A stretch of 64,000 nt of DNA from Anaerocolumna chitinilytica (GCF_014218355.1 NZ_AP023368.1:3538001-3602000), one strand, 5' to 3'; shown: positions 1 through 11,618, counted from the stretch's first letter. The notes: generated from the letters alone by a model not told the origin. Made by a program: numbers and translations.

Positions 1-210
1 TTCCTCTTCGACAAGTGTATATAAGGAGGACTCATCTCCTTCAGCTGACATATCCTTTAAAATATATGCTACTCCGTCATCTCCTTCACCCTGTGAATCG
101 GTAACAAGTAAATAGGTATATCCATTCAATTTAGTCTGCTCAATCACTTGAAATGTAACTTCTTCATTATCATCTGTAATAAAGGTTACCTGATTCTTCT
201 GTTCTTCCAT
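1..210 (-). CDS. yrzB: DUF1292 (YrzB-like) small protein, 3' end outside window
   Basis: The first 70 residues are present; the C-terminus lies beyond the window edge. The protein is acidic and starts MEEQKNQVTF, with a beta-rich stretch (ITDDNEEVTFQVIEQ, then YTYLLVTDSQ) typical of DUF1292. The start ATG at 210 follows GGAGG at a 5-base spacing. In Firmicutes a DUF1292 gene usually follows ireB and ruvX in one operon, and that order is seen here on the minus strand. The molecular function of this family is unknown. Confidence 0.85.
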   Translation of the reverse strand, partial: MEEQKNQVTFITDDNEEVTFQVIEQTKLNGYTYLLVTDSQGEGDDGVAYILKDMSAEGDESSLYTLVEEE

Positions 211-264
211 CCTAACCTCCATACTAACCTCAGTATGGTAGGAAAAATGCTCTTTATTTTTTTC

Positions 265-717
265 CTACTCTTTTGACGGTAAATTAAATTTAGCTTGATT
301 GCTCAAATAATCCAAATAGCCTTGAAGAATCAACACTGCTGCTAATTTATCAACAACAGCTTTTCTGTCCTCTCTTCTGACATTCCCTAGTATTAAGGTC
401 TGGCTGGCTGCTGCTGTGGTAAGTCTTTCATCCCATAATATTACGGGAAGTCCGGTTCTTCTTTCCAGCATTTCTTTGAATTCTTCTGATTTAACTGCCC
501 GCTCTCCAATCGTATTATTCATGTTCTTAGGATATCCTAACACAATACGGTCAACATTGTATTCCTTAATCAACTCTTCTATTCTAGCCAGAGTTTGTCT
601 TAATTTGTTTTCCTGCTTACGATTTATTGTTTCAATACCTTGTGCTGTAATTAACAGCTCATCACTGATTGCGACTCCTACTGTTACAGAGCCATAATCC
701 AATCCCATAATTCTCAT
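265..717 (-). CDS. ruvX: RuvX/YqgF pre-16S rRNA nuclease family protein
   Basis: 150 residues, the normal family length. The N-terminal [16 protein letters not shown] carries the RNase H-like DYG motif and its metal-binding Asp. [10 protein letters not shown] (about residues 93-102) and a C-terminal [10 protein letters not shown] segment complete the Holliday-junction-resolvase-like fold. YqgF family members process the 5' end of 16S rRNA. It lies between the ireB-like gene and the DUF1292 gene, which supports the assignment. No separate promoter is evident, so it is probably co-transcribed from upstream. Confidence 0.93.
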   Translation of the reverse strand: MRIMGLDYGSVTVGVAISDELLITAQGIETINRKQENKLRQTLARIEELIKEYNVDRIVLGYPKNMNNTIGERAVKSEEFKEMLERRTGLPVILWDERLTTAAASQTLILGNVRREDRKAVVDKLAAVLILQGYLDYLSNQAKFNLPSKE

Positions 718-847
718 ACAGTATAAATTCTATTATACCAAAAATCCGTATAATAACTCCTTTCGCACATACCAAAATATGGTATTCCTGTTACATAAAA
801 AATTATACATACATTATTTCATACAAAAAAATACGGACTTCTGATAT

Positions 848-1108
848 TTATTTCAGATTTCGGTCAATGTAATCGTTCAGTAATTGTTCCAGAATTTCAT
901 CACGTTCTACCTTCATAATCAAGCTCCTGGCACCTTTATGGTTTGTTATGTAGGTAGGGTCTCCAGACATGATATATCCCACTATTTGATTTACCGGATT
1001 ATAGCCCTTCTCCGTCATGGCTGTATATACGGTCGATATTATCTCTCGCACGGATATCTCATTTTCCTTTTGAACCTTAAAAAATTGTGTATTATCTATC
1101 TCCTGCAT
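848..1108 (-). CDS. ireB: IreB family regulatory phosphoprotein (UPF0297)
   Basis: 86 residues, matching the conserved IreB/UPF0297 length. Diagnostic segments are [19 protein letters not shown] (about 28-46) and [17 protein letters not shown] (about 48-64). In enterococci IreB is phosphorylated by the IreK Ser/Thr kinase and affects cephalosporin tolerance; the role here is inferred from family. I chose ATG 1108, with AAAGGA upstream, over the GTG at 1141, because family members begin just before the xxTxxF segment. First gene of the ireB-ruvX-yrzB set. Confidence 0.92.
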   Translation of the reverse strand: MQEIDNTQFFKVQKENEISVREIISTVYTAMTEKGYNPVNQIVGYIMSGDPTYITNHKGARSLIMKVERDEILEQLLNDYIDRNLK

Positions 1109-1181
1109 AACTTCACGTCCTTTGCTGATACTGTTTCGCACAATGTATTTAACTATATATTAATATAAAATGGAGCAAATT

Positions 1182-2537
1182 TCAATCCATACTTTCACAA
1201 ATCATCATTTCTTTGTTAAGAACTTCCTTCACTGTCACAAAAAGTATTTTATTTGACAGGTTTTCTTCTGACTTTACTGCTAGTTTTAAATACCTTTCAT
1301 TATGACCAACCTGATACTTTATACCATCAATTTCAATTTCTTCTTCCACTAATAGTTTTTCGGTATTACCAAGGAAAAGTGTTCTATATTCCTTTCTCAT
1401 TTCTTCCGACAAAGAAATCAGTATATTACTGCGCTCCGCTTTTTTCTCTTCTTTAACCTGTTCCGGCATAAGAGCGGCTTTGGTACCTTTCCTGGGAGAA
1501 AATTTAAAAATGTGCATCTGTGAGAAATTTATCTTCCTGAGAAATTCTCTTGTCTGTTCAAATTCCTCTTCCGTTTCTCCCGGAAAACCAACAATAACAT
1601 CTGTAGTTATAGCCGGATTTTTAAAGTAGCTTCGAATCAGGGAGCATCTATTATAGTAATCCTTCGTTGTGTATTTGCGGTTCATCCTCACTAAAGTTGC
1701 ATCACAGCCGCTTTGCAGAGATAAATGAAAGTGAGGGCAGAATGTTCGCAGTTCGCTGAGTCCCTTAACAAAATCTTCGGTAATGATTCTCGGTTCCAAT
1801 GAACCAAGTCTTATTCTCTCCAGTCCTTCCAATCCGTCAAGGCACTTTATCAATTCAAGCAGGTGATGATTTTCAGCAATTGTACTGTTATCAAAATCAA
1901 TCCCGTAGGAGGAAAGATGAATTCCCGTCAGAACTACTTCTTTATAACCTTTTTCCACAAGACTGCCGGCTTCCTTCAGAATCGATTCCGTTTTTCTGCT
2001 TCTGACTCTTCCCCTGGCGTAGGGTATGATGCAGTAGGAGCAAAACTGGTTACAACCATCCTGTATTTTGATATACGCTCTTGTTTTTTCAGAGATATCA
2101 AGAATTTCGAATTCTTCAAACTCCAAAGGTACTGATACATCAATGATACTATCTATAGTATTGTCATTTACATACGCTTTTAATATCTCAATAATATCTT
2201 TTTTTCTGTTATTTCCTACCACTATATCAATAGCTTCATCTTCCTTTAGTTGTTCTCCCGCTGCCTGAGCATAACATCCAACAGCCATTACTATCGCATT
2301 TTCATTCATTTTCCTGGCTTTATGTAGCATCTGGCGCGATTTACGGTCAGCTATATTCGTAACGGTGCAGGTATTCACAACATATACATCTGCTCTATCA
2401 TGAAATTCTACTACCTGAAAACCATCTTCTTCAAATAGTTTCTTGATTCCTTCTGTTTCATATGAATTTACTTTACATCCCAGTGTTAGAAATGCTACTG
2501 TTTTATTATCTAAATTCCAATTATTCTGAATATCCAT
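1182..2537 (-). CDS. mtaB: tRNA ms2t6A37 methylthiotransferase MtaB
   Basis: 451-residue radical SAM methylthiotransferase. An N-terminal UPF0004 domain starts FLTLGCKVNSYETE (about 16-29), with further cluster cysteines in NTCTVTN and AVGCYAQ. The radical SAM motif is CNQFCSYC (about 162-169), followed by PYARGRVRSR. A C-terminal TRAM domain is present (about 370-435). GCKVNSYE together with the PYARGR motif points to the MtaB clade, which makes 2-methylthio-t6A37, rather than MiaB or RimO. It lies 73 bases upstream of ireB on the same strand. Confidence 0.92.
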   Translation of the reverse strand: MDIQNNWNLDNKTVAFLTLGCKVNSYETEGIKKLFEEDGFQVVEFHDRADVYVVNTCTVTNIADRKSRQMLHKARKMNENAIVMAVGCYAQAAGEQLKEDEAIDIVVGNNRKKDIIEILKAYVNDNTIDSIIDVSVPLEFEEFEILDISEKTRAYIKIQDGCNQFCSYCIIPYARGRVRSRKTESILKEAGSLVEKGYKEVVLTGIHLSSYGIDFDNSTIAENHHLLELIKCLDGLEGLERIRLGSLEPRIITEDFVKGLSELRTFCPHFHLSLQSGCDATLVRMNRKYTTKDYYNRCSLIRSYFKNPAITTDVIVGFPGETEEEFEQTREFLRKINFSQMHIFKFSPRKGTKAALMPEQVKEEKKAERSNILISLSEEMRKEYRTLFLGNTEKLLVEEEIEIDGIKYQVGHNERYLKLAVKSEENLSNKILFVTVKEVLNKEMMICESMD

Positions 2538-2688
2538 CTATATCCCTTCTATGGCTCAGAGTTTCTGAATATCTTGAGACTGCTCTTCACCGTATCATTT
2601 TCAGACAAACCAGGCACAAGACCCTCATACAAGCGGTTCTTTCGTGCAATGTGTCCTTGTCCATGCTTTTTTTTATCTACTTTGTATA

Positions 2689-2717
2689 TTGACTTTTAAA
2701 ACCCGAAATTGTAGTAT
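2689..2717 (+). promoter_or_regulatory. SigA-type promoter for the HPr-like gene
   Basis: TTGACT (2689-2694), a 17-base spacer and TAGTAT (2712-2717). It faces the HPr-like gene that starts at 2859, giving a leader of roughly 135 bases. Confidence 0.6.
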
Positions 2718-2858
2718 ATATGTGTAAATGAGATATACAAAATATCTCAGAGATAAAGATACCAACCCAGAGGTAGTGATACATTTGGTGATGAGTTACT
2801 GACTCTGAAATATACAAAACATTATCTCAGCAAAATCCATAATAAAGGAGGAGTTATA

Positions 2859-3092
2859 ATGAAAACTGTTAAAATCTCTCTTAATTCAATTGATAAGGTT
2901 AAATCCTTTGTAAATGATGTAACAAAGTTTGATTCTGATTTTGATTTAGTATCCGGTAGATACGTAATCGATGCTAAATCAATTATGGGTATTTTCAGTT
3001 TGGATTTATCCAAGCCCATTGATTTAAATATCCATAGCGAAGAGAGCGTAGAAAAGATTCTTAGTATCTTAAGCCCTTACATCGTTGAATAA
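2859..3092 (+). CDS. HPr-like protein lacking the PTS active-site histidine (Crh-like)
   Basis: 77 residues with the HPr fold signature GRYVIDAKSIMGIFSLDLSK (about 33-52). The KSIMG segment aligns with the HPr regulatory Ser46 region, so S41 is the Ser46 equivalent. The region aligned with HPr GLHARPA reads SIDKVKSF and has no histidine, so the PEP-dependent phosphotransfer step should be impossible. This is the pattern of Bacillus Crh, a substrate of HPr kinase that acts with CcpA; a regulatory role here is inference. A strong AAAGGAGG precedes the ATG, and the gene is monocistronic with its own promoter and terminator. Confidence 0.85.
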   Translation: MKTVKISLNSIDKVKSFVNDVTKFDSDFDLVSGRYVIDAKSIMGIFSLDLSKPIDLNIHSEESVEKILSILSPYIVE

Positions 3093-3131
3093 TTCAAGTT
3101 GGATACCGAAAGACCAAAAGTTACTTAATGG

Positions 3132-3158
3132 GGATACATAATTGTATCCTCTTTTTTT
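3132..3158 (+). terminator. Rho-independent terminator after the HPr-like gene
   Basis: Stem GGATACA / TGTATCC around loop TAAT (3132-3149), followed by CTTTTTTTG. It lies 40 bases past the stop codon. Confidence 0.75.
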
Positions 3159-3288
3159 GTGCCCGTTACAAATAATTCCTTTGAATTTAACAGGAAATAT
3201 CACCTTAATATGAATTAGACGTAATTCCTTGTTATCTACCTTCATACCCCAGTGATATCTCCCTGATTCCAATACTTTGCTTTACCGA

Positions 3289-4464
3289 TTACATAATCAT
3301 AATTTCTTCTTTTGTTTCTAATGCTGTTTTCGTTAATTCTTCAATCTTTTCTTCCAAAAGCCTTTCAGAATGGCGTATAACCTTTAAATTAGGCTTTGTT
3401 ACAGGGTGCTTTGCAACAAATATAGTGCAACAGTCTTCATAGGGCAGAATAGAGGTCTCATAAGTGTTAATTTTTTCTGAAATAGCCACTATGTCCTGTT
3501 TATCAAAAGCAATCAGAGGACGATATACCGGCATAGTGCAGACTTCATTCGTAGATGCCAGGCTGTGAAGAGTTTGGCTTGCAACCTGTCCGATACTCTC
3601 TCCGGTTATTAATCCCAGACAACCGGACTCTTCTGCGATGGTCTGTGCAATACGCATCATATATCTTCTCATAATAATAGTAAGTTCTTCATGAGGGCAT
3701 TTCTCATAAATGTAGAGCTGGATATCCGTAAAATTAATTACATGAAGCTTTATAGGGCCAGTATAACGCGAAATCAGCTTAGCCAGATCTACAACCTTTT
3801 GTTTTGCACGTTCACTGGTATAGGGAGGTGCATGGAAATAAACCGCATCAATAGAAACCCCTCTTTTCGATATCATATATCCGGCAACAGGGCTGTCTAT
3901 TCCACCGGAAAGTAAAAGCATAGCTTTTCCGCTTGTTCCCACCGGCATACCACCAGGGCCAGCTATTACCTCAGAATATACATAAGAACGGGTTCGTACT
4001 TCTATCATAATACGAACCTGAGGATTATGAACATCCACCTTCAGTTCCTCAAAGCGGTCTAACAGATAACCTCCCATATCCATACACATCTCTGGAGTAG
4101 TAAGAGGATAACTTTTATCTGCACGCTTAGCCTCCATCTTAAAGGTGAAATGTCTGTCAGGATATCTTTCCTCAACGTAATTTCCAACTTCTGTTTTGAG
4201 TTCTTCCCAGTCAATGGTATCTATAATCATAACCGGGCATATCCAGGCTATTCCGAAAACCCTCTTTAACGCTTCTACCGTTTCGTCATAATCGTAATCA
4301 TCGGGGCATTCGATATAAAGTCTTCCCTGTTCCTTTGTTACCAGATAATTTCCAAGGTCTCTTAAGGCATTCTTTATCTGATCCCTTAAGGCATTTTCAA
4401 ATATATATCTGTTTTTACCCTTTATGCCAATCTCTGCATATTTTATCAAAAATGCTTTGTACAT
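3289..4464 (-). CDS. thiI: tRNA 4-thiouridine / thiamine sulfurtransferase ThiI
   Basis: 391 residues. Order: N-terminal ferredoxin-like domain, THUMP domain (about 60-165), then an adenylating PP-loop domain with LLLSGGIDSPVAGYMI (about 183-198). The protein ends near residue 390, so there is no C-terminal rhodanese domain; this short form is usual in Firmicutes. It receives persulfide sulfur from a cysteine desulfurase, and such a gene lies directly upstream (4530-5690, same strand). Start ATG 4464 follows AGAGGATGGC. Confidence 0.94.
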   Translation of the reverse strand: MYKAFLIKYAEIGIKGKNRYIFENALRDQIKNALRDLGNYLVTKEQGRLYIECPDDYDYDETVEALKRVFGIAWICPVMIIDTIDWEELKTEVGNYVEERYPDRHFTFKMEAKRADKSYPLTTPEMCMDMGGYLLDRFEELKVDVHNPQVRIMIEVRTRSYVYSEVIAGPGGMPVGTSGKAMLLLSGGIDSPVAGYMISKRGVSIDAVYFHAPPYTSERAKQKVVDLAKLISRYTGPIKLHVINFTDIQLYIYEKCPHEELTIIMRRYMMRIAQTIAEESGCLGLITGESIGQVASQTLHSLASTNEVCTMPVYRPLIAFDKQDIVAISEKINTYETSILPYEDCCTIFVAKHPVTKPNLKVIRHSERLLEEKIEELTKTALETKEEIMIM

Positions 4465-4529
4465 GCCATCCTCTTTCTTTACATTAAAATTATTATTTTT
4501 ATTTTATAAACCTTTATCTAACTATCCGT

Positions 4530-5690
4530 TTATCTTCTGCTGTATCTGCGCAGAGCAGGAACCAGCTGTTTTAAACTTTCTACTGCCTGTACAATCTCAT
4601 CCTTTGTAGTATATACAGAAAAACTGAATCGAAGGGTAGAATCAAGCAGATCCTTTCGAATTCCAACAGCTTTTAAAGTGCCGCTAAGTCCCGGATGGTT
4701 GGAAGCACAGGCTGAACCTGCAGAAACATAGATTCCTTTCTCTTCAAGGGCATGTAACAGTACCTCGCTTTTAATTCCATCAAAGCTGACACTTACTATA
4801 TGCGGAGCTGTTTCTCTGATATTCTCCCCAATGCAATTCACATAAGTACCTTCAATTTCTCCAAGGAGATTGATAAAATATTCTTTTATTTCGTATAGCT
4901 GATTGATTCTATCCTCATAGCTATTGAAGCTTTCTTTCACTGCTTGTCCAAGTCCCGCTATTCCCGGAACATTTTCTGTACCGGAACGCATTCCTTTTTG
5001 CTGTCCTCCCCCAAAAATAAGGGGTTTTATTTTAACCTTGCTGTTTACATACAAAAAGCCTATACCCTTTGGACCATGAATCTTATGCCCGCTGGCAGAC
5101 AGAAGGTCAATTCCCTCTCTTGCCGGGTATATGCGGTATTTGCCAAAACCTTGAATGGCATCAGCATGAATATAAACAGAAGAATTTTTTTCTTTAATCT
5201 TACGGCTTAGTTCACTGATGGGCTGAACGGAACCCACCTCATTATTGACATACATAAGAGAAACCAGTATGGTATCCTCACAAACTGCCTCCAGAAGTTC
5301 TTCTTCCTTTACTCTTCCCAAGGAATCTACAGGTATGTAGCTTACCCGGTATCCATTCTCCTCTAAAAAGATCAAAGGATTATGTACTGAAGGATGCTCT
5401 ATCACTGTAGTAATGATATGGTTACCTGCCCTTTTACGAGCAAGTGCCGTACCTATAATAGCCAGATTATTGCTTTCTGTTCCGCCGGAGGTAAAGATTA
5501 TCTCCTTTGTCTCCGCTTTTAGGCTCCTTGCTATCACTTCCGCCGCTTCTTTTACATACCTTTCGGCTTTCACACCCATGCCGTGCATGGAGGATGGATT
5601 ACCGTATTCCAGCTCCAGAGTTTCACTAATGATACTCCTGACGGAATCATAAGGTCTAGTAGTTGCCGCATTGTCTAAATATATATCCAT
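4530..5690 (-). CDS. Cysteine desulfurase (NifS/IscS-like) paired with thiI
   Basis: 386-residue PLP-dependent aminotransferase class V protein. It shows MDIYLDNAATT at the start, TSGGTESNN (about 69-77), the PLP lysine in SASGHKIHGPKG (about 198-209) and the active-site cysteine in SAGSACASNH (about 320-329). It moves sulfur from cysteine to partner proteins; its position next to thiI suggests that ThiI is the main acceptor. I chose ATG 5690, with AGAGGAAAG just upstream, over the non-conserved 16-residue extension from 5738. Confidence 0.92.
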   Translation of the reverse strand: MDIYLDNAATTRPYDSVRSIISETLELEYGNPSSMHGMGVKAERYVKEAAEVIARSLKAETKEIIFTSGGTESNNLAIIGTALARKRAGNHIITTVIEHPSVHNPLIFLEENGYRVSYIPVDSLGRVKEEELLEAVCEDTILVSLMYVNNEVGSVQPISELSRKIKEKNSSVYIHADAIQGFGKYRIYPAREGIDLLSASGHKIHGPKGIGFLYVNSKVKIKPLIFGGGQQKGMRSGTENVPGIAGLGQAVKESFNSYEDRINQLYEIKEYFINLLGEIEGTYVNCIGENIRETAPHIVSVSFDGIKSEVLLHALEEKGIYVSAGSACASNHPGLSGTLKAVGIRKDLLDSTLRFSFSVYTTKDEIVQAVESLKQLVPALRRYSRR

Positions 5691-5807
5691 AACTTTCCTC
5701 TTTTCATCTAGCAAAGGCTTTCTATCGCGAAAACACAAGCTTTCCGATAAATAAATCGTCTATAAAGATAATCCACCCTGGTCGGAGAATGTAAGCACTC
5801 CGAATTC

Positions 5808-6554
5808 TCAAATTCCACTTTCCATTTTAAACATCAGGAGAGAAAGCGCTGTTAAGCCTGCGGTTTCAGTCCTTAAAATCCTCTTCCCCAAGGTAATCGG
5901 AACAAAACCGTACTTACTTGCTTCCTGTACTTCTCTTTCCTCAAAGCCTCCCTCGGGGCCAATAAATACACCGACACTGTCTGCCGGATTTATCTGTTCA
6001 ATTACTTCCCTGGTAAACAACATTCCTTTTTCATTTTCATAGGGCAGCAATTTCTTATCTAATTTATTCGCATATTCCAGGGCCTCTTTAAAGCTGTAGA
6101 CTTCAGTAACCCTTGGTATAATACCTCTGCCTGACTGTTTTGCGGCGCTGACGGATATGGCCTGCCATCTCTCCAGTTTCTTCTGTTCCTTTTTCGCATC
6201 TTCCAATTTAACTATGGTTCTGCTTGTCATTACCGGAATAATTTCATACACGCCAAGCTCTACTGCTTTTTGTATAATCAATTCCATTTTATCCTTTTTG
6301 GGCAGACCTTGAAAGAGGAAAATTTTCCCCTTTAATTCGGTATCACTGTTTTTTTCTTCTTCTATGGAGAATATCACGCTATCACTGCGAATGTCAAGTA
6401 CACTGCAGTAATAGTCTTTTCCTTCCTGGTTGCAAAGTATAGCTTTTTCGCCGATTCTCATTCGAAGTACATTTTTTATGTGGTTGACATCTTCTCCGGT
6501 AAGATGGATCGTACCATCCTGTACCTGATTGTTTACTATATAAAAACGGTGCAT
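5808..6554 (-). CDS. rsmE: 16S rRNA (uracil1498-N3)-methyltransferase RsmE
   Basis: 248 residues, the usual length. The N-terminal PUA-like part is MHRFYI...HLTGEDVNHIKNVLRM. A SPOUT methyltransferase domain follows with FQGLPKKDKMELIIQKAVELGV (about 95-116), VFIGPEGGFEEREV (about 196-209) and LGKRILRTETA (about 218-228). It methylates U1498 of 16S rRNA using SAM. It follows prmA by 29 bases, as in the conserved dnaJ-prmA-rsmE order. Confidence 0.94.
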   Translation of the reverse strand: MHRFYIVNNQVQDGTIHLTGEDVNHIKNVLRMRIGEKAILCNQEGKDYYCSVLDIRSDSVIFSIEEEKNSDTELKGKIFLFQGLPKKDKMELIIQKAVELGVYEIIPVMTSRTIVKLEDAKKEQKKLERWQAISVSAAKQSGRGIIPRVTEVYSFKEALEYANKLDKKLLPYENEKGMLFTREVIEQINPADSVGVFIGPEGGFEEREVQEASKYGFVPITLGKRILRTETAGLTALSLLMFKMESGI

Positions 6555-6583
6555 ACTGTCTTAACCTTTCATTCATTTATCAT

Positions 6584-7537
6584 TTATTTTTTGGCTATGA
6601 CAGATACCCAGTCACCCATCTCTTCTACTGCTATTACTTCAAAACCATTTGCGATAACAGCTGATAAGACCTGTTCCTTCTTGGTATTTATGATACCGGA
6701 ACTGATAAAGAGTCCGCCTGGTTTTAAGTGCACACCAATTTTTCCGGACAGAGGAATAATGATATCCGCCAGTATGTTTGCTACGGCTATATCATATTTT
6801 TGAAATCCTACCGTTTCTTTCAAGACATCATCAGAGATGATATCACCGCTAAAAAAGGTTACCTTGTCCTCCGATATTTTATTAACCTCTACATTTTCTC
6901 TGGACGCTTCAACTGCATGGGGATCAATATCCGTGCCAAGAACTTTCTTAGCACCAAGCTTTGACGCTATAATAGATAATATACCGCTGCCGCTGCCAAC
7001 ATCCAACACTTCCATGTCAGGTGTCAAATACTTCTTTAAGGCCAGAATACATAGTTTTGTTGTCTCGTGAGCTCCGGTTCCAAAAGCTGTTCCGGGGTCC
7101 AGTTCGATCACAATATCCCCTTCCTTTTTATCTGTCAGCTCTTCCCAGGTAGGCTTTATTACGATGTTATCCTCCAAGCGAAAAGGCTTGAAATAGGCTT
7201 TCCAGTTGTTAATCCAATCTGTATCCTCGGTAACGGAGATTTCAATATCACCGGAACCTGTATCTACGAACTGTGACAATTCTTTCAGTCCTTCTTTTAC
7301 GGAATGAATGACTTCATCTGTATTATCCTGTTCATTCAGATAAAAGCTGATAAATGCCTCCTTGTTATTCGTATCAAGTTCCGGCAGAATATCTATGAAT
7401 AATTCTTTCTTTTCTCTCTCGGTTATCGGCACATTATCTTTAATTTCAATTCCTTCAATCCCTAATTCGATTAACATGTCACTTATCAGCTCTACTGCAT
7501 CTGTTACGGTCTTAAGCGTAAGCTTTACCCATTTCAT
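6584..7537 (-). CDS. prmA: Ribosomal protein L11 methyltransferase PrmA
   Basis: 317 residues. The SAM-binding core is VLDVGSGSGILSIIASKLGAK (about 178-198), preceded by DPGTAFGTGAHETT (about 148-161), a PrmA hallmark. VANILADIIIPL (about 251-262) is the catalytic-domain motif. It methylates L11 (RplK). It sits 43 bases after dnaJ and is translated from ATG 7537 with AGGAGATAAGG upstream. Confidence 0.95.
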   Translation of the reverse strand: MKWVKLTLKTVTDAVELISDMLIELGIEGIEIKDNVPITEREKKELFIDILPELDTNNKEAFISFYLNEQDNTDEVIHSVKEGLKELSQFVDTGSGDIEISVTEDTDWINNWKAYFKPFRLEDNIVIKPTWEELTDKKEGDIVIELDPGTAFGTGAHETTKLCILALKKYLTPDMEVLDVGSGSGILSIIASKLGAKKVLGTDIDPHAVEASRENVEVNKISEDKVTFFSGDIISDDVLKETVGFQKYDIAVANILADIIIPLSGKIGVHLKPGGLFISSGIINTKKEQVLSAVIANGFEVIAVEEMGDWVSVIAKK

Positions 7538-7580
7538 CCCTTATCTCCTGACTTTTCCTGTATGCCCTTTATCGTATTAT

Positions 7581-8738
7581 CTATTTATCTTTACCGAAAA
7601 GCTTTCTTTTGCCTTTCTCTTTCTCTTTATCATTCTCGTGACTTTCAACTTCCACTTTGCCTTCCATGGCTTCATCAAATCTCTGCAGTAATTCTTTTTG
7701 CTCTGCAGATAACTTTGTCGGAACCTGTACCACGAGAGTTACATAATGATCACCTCTGACCTGCTTATTACGCAGTGTCGGAACACCTTTTCCACGAAGT
7801 CTTACCTTGGTATCTGTCTGAGTTCCGGGCTTTACATTATATAATACATCTCCATCCACAGTACTGATCTTAACATCTCCGCCTAAAGCAGCTTTCGCGT
7901 AAGAAATAGGTGCAGTAGAAAAGATGTCATATTCCTGTCTCTGGAATATCGGATGACGTGATACTGTTACCTCTACTAACAAATCTCCGCGTTCTCCGCC
8001 GTTAGTACCCGGTTCTCCTTTTTCCCTGATTCGTATGCTCTGTCCGTTGTCAATACCTGCTGGAATGGAAACCTGTATCTTTTTCTTTCTTGTTACATAT
8101 CCGCTTCCATAGCAGACAGTACATTTATCCTTTATTACTTTTCCGCTTCCGCCGCAATCCGGACAAGTCTGTACATTTCGTACCATTCCAAAAAGTGACT
8201 GCTGTGTATATACCACCTGACCCTTACCGCCGCATTTCTTACAGGTCTCGGTACTGGTTCCGGGTTTAGCTCCGGTACCGTTACAGGTAGTACATTCTTC
8301 TTTAAGATTTACATCCAGTTCCTTATCGGTTCCGGTTACCGCCTCTTCAAAGGTAATTCTGACTCCGGCACGGACATTGGGTCCTTTCATGGGGCCATTA
8401 CTGGCTCTTCTGCTTCTGCCGCCGCCAAATAAATCTCCGAAAATATCCCCGAAGATATCACTCATATCCATATTTGTAAAGTCAAATCCACCAGCTCCGC
8501 CGGCTCCGCCATCAAATGCAGAATGTCCGAACTGGTCATACTGTCTTCTCTTTTCAGCATCACTTAAAACAGCATATGCCTCAGAAGCCTCTTTAAATTT
8601 AACTTCAGCCTCTTTATCCCCCGGATTGGCATCTGGGTGATATTTCTTAGCAAGCTGTCTATAAGCTTTCTTTATTTCATCATCACCTGCAGTTTTAGAC
8701 ACTCCCAGCACTTCATAATAATCACGTTTATCTGCCAT
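7581..8738 (-). CDS. dnaJ: Chaperone DnaJ (Hsp40)
   Basis: 385 residues, type I DnaJ. It has a J domain (2-68) with HPD in [11 protein letters not shown], and a Gly/Phe-rich region with [11 protein letters not shown]. Four CxxCxGxG zinc modules follow ([32 protein letters not shown], about 148-213). Two beta-sandwich client-binding domains come next, then a lysine-rich tail ([15 protein letters not shown]). It stimulates DnaK ATPase. It is separated from dnaK by a 231-base spacer carrying hairpin repeats. Confidence 0.97.
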   Translation of the reverse strand: MADKRDYYEVLGVSKTAGDDEIKKAYRQLAKKYHPDANPGDKEAEVKFKEASEAYAVLSDAEKRRQYDQFGHSAFDGGAGGAGGFDFTNMDMSDIFGDIFGDLFGGGRSRRASNGPMKGPNVRAGVRITFEEAVTGTDKELDVNLKEECTTCNGTGAKPGTSTETCKKCGGKGQVVYTQQSLFGMVRNVQTCPDCGGSGKVIKDKCTVCYGSGYVTRKKKIQVSIPAGIDNGQSIRIREKGEPGTNGGERGDLLVEVTVSRHPIFQRQEYDIFSTAPISYAKAALGGDVKISTVDGDVLYNVKPGTQTDTKVRLRGKGVPTLRNKQVRGDHYVTLVVQVPTKLSAEQKELLQRFDEAMEGKVEVESHENDKEKEKGKRKLFGKDK

Positions 8739-8817
8739 AATATAATCTATCCTCCTAAACCCTTAGGGTACTGCAATCCTGCCCGCAGTACTACACTAGC
8801 TTAATCTCTGCATTGAG

Positions 8818-8886
8818 AAGTAGGCAATCCTTCAACTGCCAAGTAGGCAGTCTTTCAACTGCCAAGTAGGCAGTCTTGCGACTGCC
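8818..8886. repeat. Three tandem 23-base units forming hairpins between dnaK and dnaJ
   Basis: Three consecutive 23-base units each begin AAGTAGGCA and end ACTGCC (8818-8840, 8841-8863, 8864-8886). In the minus-strand transcript the first encountered unit, with flanking TAG, folds into a stem of about 11 bp (AGTAGGCAGTC / GACTGCCTACT) capped by GCAA, a GNRA-type loop. No U-tract follows, so it is more likely a stabilising, processing or attenuating structure than a full terminator. Confidence 0.75.
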
Positions 8887-8969
8887 TACTATAGTTTATC
8901 TGCATTTTGCCCGATTCGACAAGTCAAATCATATTTTAATGAATTATCTTATAATCGTCAAGCAAAAAC

Positions 8970-10838
<1,869 letters not shown>

Positions 10839-10937
10839 TTATTCCTCCTTCTATTAATAAGTGTTTGATTTTTATGTTTGTTAATCTTTCTATTATGAAA
10901 GTGAATCTGTGTGATTCGCTTAGATAAGCAATTTACT

Positions 10938-11618
10938 TTAGTTTACTACCTTGACCATACTATGTCTGATTACGGTATCTCTGTACATATAACCCTTCTG
11001 GAACTCTTCCGCAACCAAATTCTCTCCCTGTTCAGGGTCTTCTGCATGCATTACGGCATTATGGAAATTCGGATCAAAAGGTTTTCCAACAGCATCAATA
11101 GGCTTAAGACCTGCATCGGATAAAGCAGTAAACATCTGCTTATAGATTTTTTCAATCCCCTGTGCAAAAGCACTTTCTCTCTCCTCTTCCGTTATCGCTC
11201 CAAGACCTCTCTCGAAATTATCGATAACCGGCAGAATCTTCTCAATGATATCCCTTGCTCCGATTTCAAACATTTGAGCTTTTTCTCTTTCAGAACGTTT
11301 TCTGAAATTATCAAACTCTGCCATGTTACGAATCAGCCTGTCATTCAATTCATCAATCTTTAAATCTTTTTTATCTTTCTTTTCCTTTTTTTCCTTTCGG
11401 AAAAAGGATTTTTTCTGACCATCTTTTGAATCCTCTTCGGAAGTTTCTTCGGTATCATCTTCCTCCGTATCTTCTGTCATCTCTATGTCAGATTCTTCAA
11501 AAGCGGAGCCGGAAGCAGCTTCATCATTTTCCGTTTTTGTTTCCTCAGTTTTTGTTTCCTCAGTATTTGTTTCCTGATCCTTAATGGTTTCATCCATTGA
11601 ATTTATATTATCTTCCAC
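10938..11618 (-). CDS. grpE: Nucleotide exchange factor GrpE
   Basis: 226 residues. A long acidic, Glu/Thr-rich N-terminal region (about 1-70) contains two near-repeats (TEETKTEETKTE). A coiled-coil dimerisation helix follows (DELNDRLIRNMAEFDNFRKR), then the C-terminal beta domain with GKPFDPNFHNAV and YRDTVIRHSMVKV, the GrpE signature. It releases ADP from DnaK. The start is a GTG at 11618 with AAGGTGG upstream; the gene follows hrcA by 24 bases. Confidence 0.96.
   Translation of the reverse strand: MEDNINSMDETIKDQETNTEETKTEETKTENDEAASGSAFEESDIEMTEDTEEDDTEETSEEDSKDGQKKSFFRKEKKEKKDKKDLKIDELNDRLIRNMAEFDNFRKRSEREKAQMFEIGARDIIEKILPVIDNFERGLGAITEEERESAFAQGIEKIYKQMFTALSDAGLKPIDAVGKPFDPNFHNAVMHAEDPEQGENLVAEEFQKGYMYRDTVIRHSMVKVVN

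Noticed and set aside
2859..3092. Canonical PTS phosphocarrier HPr
   Set aside because: No histidine at the active-site position, so phosphotransfer is not expected.
8818..8886. CRISPR-like array between dnaK and dnaJ
   Set aside because: The repeats are directly adjacent with no spacers, and no cas genes are present; a tandem hairpin repeat explains it.
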